A DNA stretch of 61,777 nucleotides from Lachnospiraceae bacterium NK3A20 (GTDB lineage Bacteria; Bacillota; Clostridia; Lachnospirales; Lachnospiraceae), in the NCBI GenBank assembly GCA_900107575.1, contig FNQX01000024.1, positions 1-61,777 of the forward strand, written 5' to 3'. Both the position numbers and the translations under genes were made by a program. A model generated the notes under the pieces. The model ran no database searches, was not told the DNA's origin, and saw only the letters and a list, made by a program, of their open reading frames with translations. This document shows, piece by piece, positions 58,857 through 61,777 of this stretch (its first letter is position 1; the number at the start of each line of letters is the position of its first letter).

Positions 58857-58932
58857 CGTCACCTTAACTTAATGCAGGTTCTGGCATGAATTGCTGAAAT
58901 CCAGTCGTTTACCCGCTAACTTCATAACATTG
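58857..58932. other. Short unassigned spacer
   Basis: Sequence between the transposase remnant and repeat copy 2. On the minus strand, after the duplicated ribosome-binding site, only a very short frame (MKLAGKRLDFSNSCQNLH) is open, so the copied leader no longer drives a recognisable gene. Confidence 0.4.
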
Positions 58933-59028
58933 AATTCTCCTCCTCAAGAGAAAATATAAGAATATGCGCTGCCACTCTGGCAGCCACGCTTACAAGAATA
59001 CCATGTCAGAATGGCGTGCGGAATAGGT
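58933..59028 (-). repeat. 96-bp repeat, copy 2
   Basis: 94 of 96 bases match 45401-45496, the leader of the NCS2 permease gene. It includes the GCTGCCAGAGTGGCAGC hairpin and the GAGGAGGAG ribosome-binding site but lacks the permease coding sequence. It lies 86 bp from the transposase remnant. Confidence 0.85.
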
Positions 59029-59151
59029 TTCTTGGAAGTTTTGACAGGCAACTAAATGAATAAGCCGGAGCTATGCCAGATAACAAGAAATATTACTAAT
59101 CACAGAGATCATCAAATAGCACAATATTTTGCAAATTAGCGTGGAAACAAG

Positions 59152-59179
59152 TGATTTTACCGATATGATTCGTTATAAT
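59152..59179 (+). promoter_or_regulatory. Candidate promoter of the serine-rich adhesin
   Basis: TATAAT at 59174-59179 with TGATTT (59152-59157) 16 bp upstream. The region is AT-rich. The predicted leader is about 65 nt. AAGGAG at 59228-59233 is 15 bases from the ATG, farther than usual. Confidence 0.45.
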
Positions 59180-59248
59180 TCAAGTGGCACATATATCAAA
59201 GAAGCAATATATCGCAGATTTACGCTTAAGGAGTTCGTGTAAACCAGC

Positions 59249-61777
59249 ATGAAGAAAAGAAATCATATTGAATTAGACAGGAAAACCAAGGTAACACAGC
59301 GGAAAAGGAAGAAGACATGGATCAATATTCTCTCGACGTATGTCCGTTCCATTCACCTGCGTTCGGTTCATGGCACCAGTGAGCAAACAGCAGGCGCGCA
59401 TGGACGATTATATCATTTCTTCCACACATCCGTAGCAGGCAGGATATTGAAAGGCGGCGCAGCCATGGGCGCGGCTGTCGGTGGCGCATCACTTGCGCAG
59501 GATCTCACGGTTCATGCTGCCGAAACCCAGGATTATGACGTGGAAATGAAGGTGGAGGCGGAACAGGTACTCGCCAGCACCAATGTTGTTTCACTGGAAG
59601 ATGATATCTCTGAAGAGGCTGCAAGTGTAGACACCGAGGCAGCTGCTCCCGTAGAAACCGTCACAGAGGTTCAGACCACGGCAGAGAGCACTACGCAGGA
59701 GACTGCCGTACCAGAGACAGAGGCTGCTGTATCTGAGGTGGAGCCAGCCATGACAGTGGCGGAGCCTGATGTTTCCACTGCGGAGTCAGCCACGACAGCG
59801 ACGAAGTCTGATATTTCGATGACGGAATCAGTCATAACAGCAACGGAGTCTGACGTTTCGACGTTGGAGTCTGCCCTGCCGGAGCTGGGTGCCACATCAG
59901 AAACAACAGACAGTGCCAGTGAACTGACGGCAGAAGAAAACGTAGATTCGGCAGCACAGGCAGAATCTGAGACAGCGATGGAATCCGATACGGAAACGCA
60001 GTCGACCGAGAATGCTGCATCCGAATCCGAAGCGGAGAGTGCGCTGCCCGTAGCAGAAGAATCCGCGACAGATTCCGAGAGCGTAGCGCCCGAGAGTGAC
60101 AGCGTGGCATCTGAGAGTGCCACGGCGGGATCCGACAATGAGTTCGCAGTCTCGGAAAGCGCTGTAGCAGAATCTGACACCATTGTGCCAGCCTCCGAGA
60201 GCCAGATTGCAGAATCCGACAGCACTGCAACAGCCTCCGAGAGTCAGATCGTAGAATCCGACAGCATCGCAGCAGCCTCTACGAGTGCAATGACAGAATC
60301 AGAGAGCGAAGCCTACGCTGCCGCAGAGTCTGAGAGTATTGTGCCGGAATCCAGCAGCATCTCCGAGATCAGCAGCCAGAACATAGAGGCACAGCCCAGA
60401 ACGCTGCGCCGGGTAAGACGCTCTCTGTCAGAAACAGCATCCCATACAGAGCAGCAGGAACATATCCTCACGAATGAACAGGATTACAGCAACATGACGG
60501 TTCATTCTATCGACGCAGAGGGGAAGGTCACAACCGCTGATGCAGAGAGAGCGGAGCAGGTCAAGAATTTCCTGGATGAAGTGGGCGATGTATCGGACGT
60601 GTCAGTTTATGCGGATGAATATCGTTCTAATGGACATTCCGATGGTCATGTTATCGTAAATGTTCTACAGAATACGACGACGATACAAACAAAGGAACAG
60701 TACGGCTCTCAGCAAATCAATACGGATTATGCTACTCAGGGATATTCGTATATTGGCAGCACGGCACCGGGAGTACAGGTTCAGACAAGCTCTAATTATA
60801 CGTCTGGGAATGAAAGGGCAACAATTGCAGTAGGGAGCAATGTTAATGTTGCGGAAGAGAGTGGGACAGCGAACCACTTTGATAAAGTTGTCATTAACAA
60901 TGAAGGCGACAAACTGACAGAACAGACCAAAGAGGCGATCTCTGCGCATAAAGAGATGGCCGACTTTGCAGATGACATTAATATTGAGAAAAACCTTGCA
61001 GAGCTGTCAGAAGCGGGCAAGGCAATCACGGATCATAGCGCCGGAACCACGAATGGCAACGGTGATATTGAGGCTATTGGAGCGCTCATACGGGAGCTCC
61101 GGAACGGAAATTTTGGCAGTTCAGATATCGTTGAATTGAATATCAGTCTCAATACACTGACCAGCGATGCGTTCAATAATACGTTCAATAACGGGATTCA
61201 TGATCGGGGCGGTTCGTTGATCGGCCAGCTGGTGAATTCCAACACTCGTCAGACCAATATCGTCCTTAATGTAACGACGGATGGAACGTCCGCGGATGGG
61301 ACGCATTACATTAATAAGAATTTCGCGAACTCCATCAGGGACTATGATCCCAGAGGCGCGTATTTAGTATGGAATTTTGGCGACTTCGCGGGAGATCTTG
61401 TATTTAACGGGCAGGCGGTAGGCGTCATCATTGCGCCTGATGCAAAGATTACCTTAAATAATGGAATCCAGACAGGAAGTATTGCTGCTGAGGAGGTCAT
61501 TACGAACGGCGAGATCCATATGGGTGTCAAAGGCACCTATGGTGAGAGAGAAACTCATTCGGAAACCGACAGCGCTTCGATGTCGGAATCCATCAGCCTG
61601 AGTAATAGTACCTCAGCAAGTGACAGCACTTCGCTTAGTGATAGCGAATCAGCCTCTAGTAGTTTGAGTGATAGTGCTTCGAGAAGCGAAAGCACAGTGG
61701 TAAGCGACAGCATCTCAACGAGTGAGAGTGTATCGACCTCTAACAGCTTGAGTGAGAGCACCTCAAAGAGTGAGAGT
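59249..61777 (+). CDS. Serine-rich surface adhesin with choice-of-anchor-A-like domain (3' end outside window)
   Basis: An open frame of 843 codons with no stop before the window ends. A long basic N-terminus (RKTKVTQRKRKKTW) and a Gly/Ala-rich hydrophobic stretch (residues about 61-83) ending in VHAAE look like the extended signal peptide of serine-rich repeat adhesins. Residues 95-395 are a Ser/Glu/Ala/Thr-rich stalk. A folded region (about 400-760) ends with YLVWNFGDFAGDLVFNG, VGVIIAPDAKITL and NGEIHMG, closely matching the end of the choice-of-anchor-A domain. From about residue 768 a strict SxSxS repeat begins (SMSESISLSNSTSASDSTS). A cell-wall anchor would lie beyond the window. Confidence 0.87.
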   Translation, partial: MKKRNHIELDRKTKVTQRKRKKTWINILSTYVRSIHLRSVHGTSEQTAGAHGRLYHFFHTSVAGRILKGGAAMGAAVGGASLAQDLTVHAAETQDYDVEMKVEAEQVLASTNVVSLEDDISEEAASVDTEAAAPVETVTEVQTTAESTTQETAVPETEAAVSEVEPAMTVAEPDVSTAESATTATKSDISMTESVITATESDVSTLESALPELGATSETTDSASELTAEENVDSAAQAESETAMESDTETQSTENAASESEAESALPVAEESATDSESVAPESDSVASESATAGSDNEFAVSESAVAESDTIVPASESQIAESDSTATASESQIVESDSIAAASTSAMTESESEAYAAAESESIVPESSSISEISSQNIEAQPRTLRRVRRSLSETASHTEQQEHILTNEQDYSNMTVHSIDAEGKVTTADAERAEQVKNFLDEVGDVSDVSVYADEYRSNGHSDGHVIVNVLQNTTTIQTKEQYGSQQINTDYATQGYSYIGSTAPGVQVQTSSNYTSGNERATIAVGSNVNVAEESGTANHFDKVVINNEGDKLTEQTKEAISAHKEMADFADDINIEKNLAELSEAGKAITDHSAGTTNGNGDIEAIGALIRELRNGNFGSSDIVELNISLNTLTSDAFNNTFNNGIHDRGGSLIGQLVNSNTRQTNIVLNVTTDGTSADGTHYINKNFANSIRDYDPRGAYLVWNFGDFAGDLVFNGQAVGVIIAPDAKITLNNGIQTGSIAAEEVITNGEIHMGVKGTYGERETHSETDSASMSESISLSNSTSASDSTSLSDSESASSSLSDSASRSESTVVSDSISTSESVSTSNSLSESTSKSES

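Noticed and set aside
1-61777. tRNA, rRNA, tmRNA or other standard RNA genes
   Set aside because: I scanned the intergenic gaps by eye for tRNA-like cloverleaf ends and rRNA motifs and saw none. A covariance-model search would be the decisive test.

Overview
This window looks like the genome of a gut-type, high-GC anaerobic member of the Clostridia, most likely Lachnospiraceae. The evidence is the mix of anaerobic enzymes (hybrid cluster protein, glycyl-radical ribonucleotide reductase), Firmicutes-type Shine-Dalgarno sites (AGGAGG), a spore photoproduct lyase, a DUF6171 protein, a glucuronide and pentose catabolic region, and a Tad pilus locus without an outer-membrane secretin. The family assignment is inferred from gene content. 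I see no rRNA, tRNA or CRISPR array.

Region 1 (1-10.9 kb) is mostly housekeeping and stress genes: hcp, an 8-oxoguanine DNA glycosylase, two paralogous RNHCP zinc proteins, an MTA/SAH-nucleosidase-like gene coupled to spore photoproduct lyase and a short-chain dehydrogenase, nrdD with an NrdR box, and ribosomal protein S1. Region 2 (10.9-12.8 kb) holds a plasmid-type Rep_3 initiator with about nine iterons, lying among chromosomal genes. Region 3 (12.8-24 kb) carries glucuronide use (AraC regulator, uxuA, uxuB, beta-glucuronidase), then truA, and a pentose pair (FGGY kinase, araD). Region 4 (24-29.1 kb) has a zinc-PLC-like protein, a YdcF-like protein, an HD hydrolase, the RidA/threonine deaminase pair, and an antitoxin with a broken PIN toxin.

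Region 5 (29.1-37.6 kb) has a LanFEG-type ABC exporter whose two permeases are fused, divergent from a two-component system, then a CsoR/RcnR-family sensor next to a nickel/cobalt ECF importer. Region 6 (37.6-47.6 kb) is mixed: a PNPOx-like protein, a CPBP protease, a lipoprotein, an ATP-grasp/GNAT pair, the remnant of an AAA-ATPase defence-like pair, an NCS2 purine permease, an AraC regulator and a CAP-domain secreted protein. Region 7 (47.8-58.4 kb) is a complete Gram-positive Tad pilus operon: prepilin peptidase, two small Flp pilins, TadE, CpaB, CpaE, CpaF, TadB, TadC, a DUF192 protein, a DivIVA-like coiled-coil protein and a TadG-like protein with a beta-helix-like body. Region 8 (58.4-61.8 kb) holds a decayed transposase, a second copy of a 96-bp repeat, and the start of a very large serine-rich adhesin that runs off the window.

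Two window-wide themes stand out. One is a dispersed hairpin repeat with imperfect terminal inverted repeats and a variable number (0-4) of 13-bp CCCAAGGGCTTTG units. It occurs at least six times, each time upstream of a gene and in that gene's orientation. The other is insertion of low-complexity segments into otherwise conserved enzymes (TruA, beta-glucuronidase, the MTAN-like protein, a GNAT tail and the N-terminus of the metal sensor).
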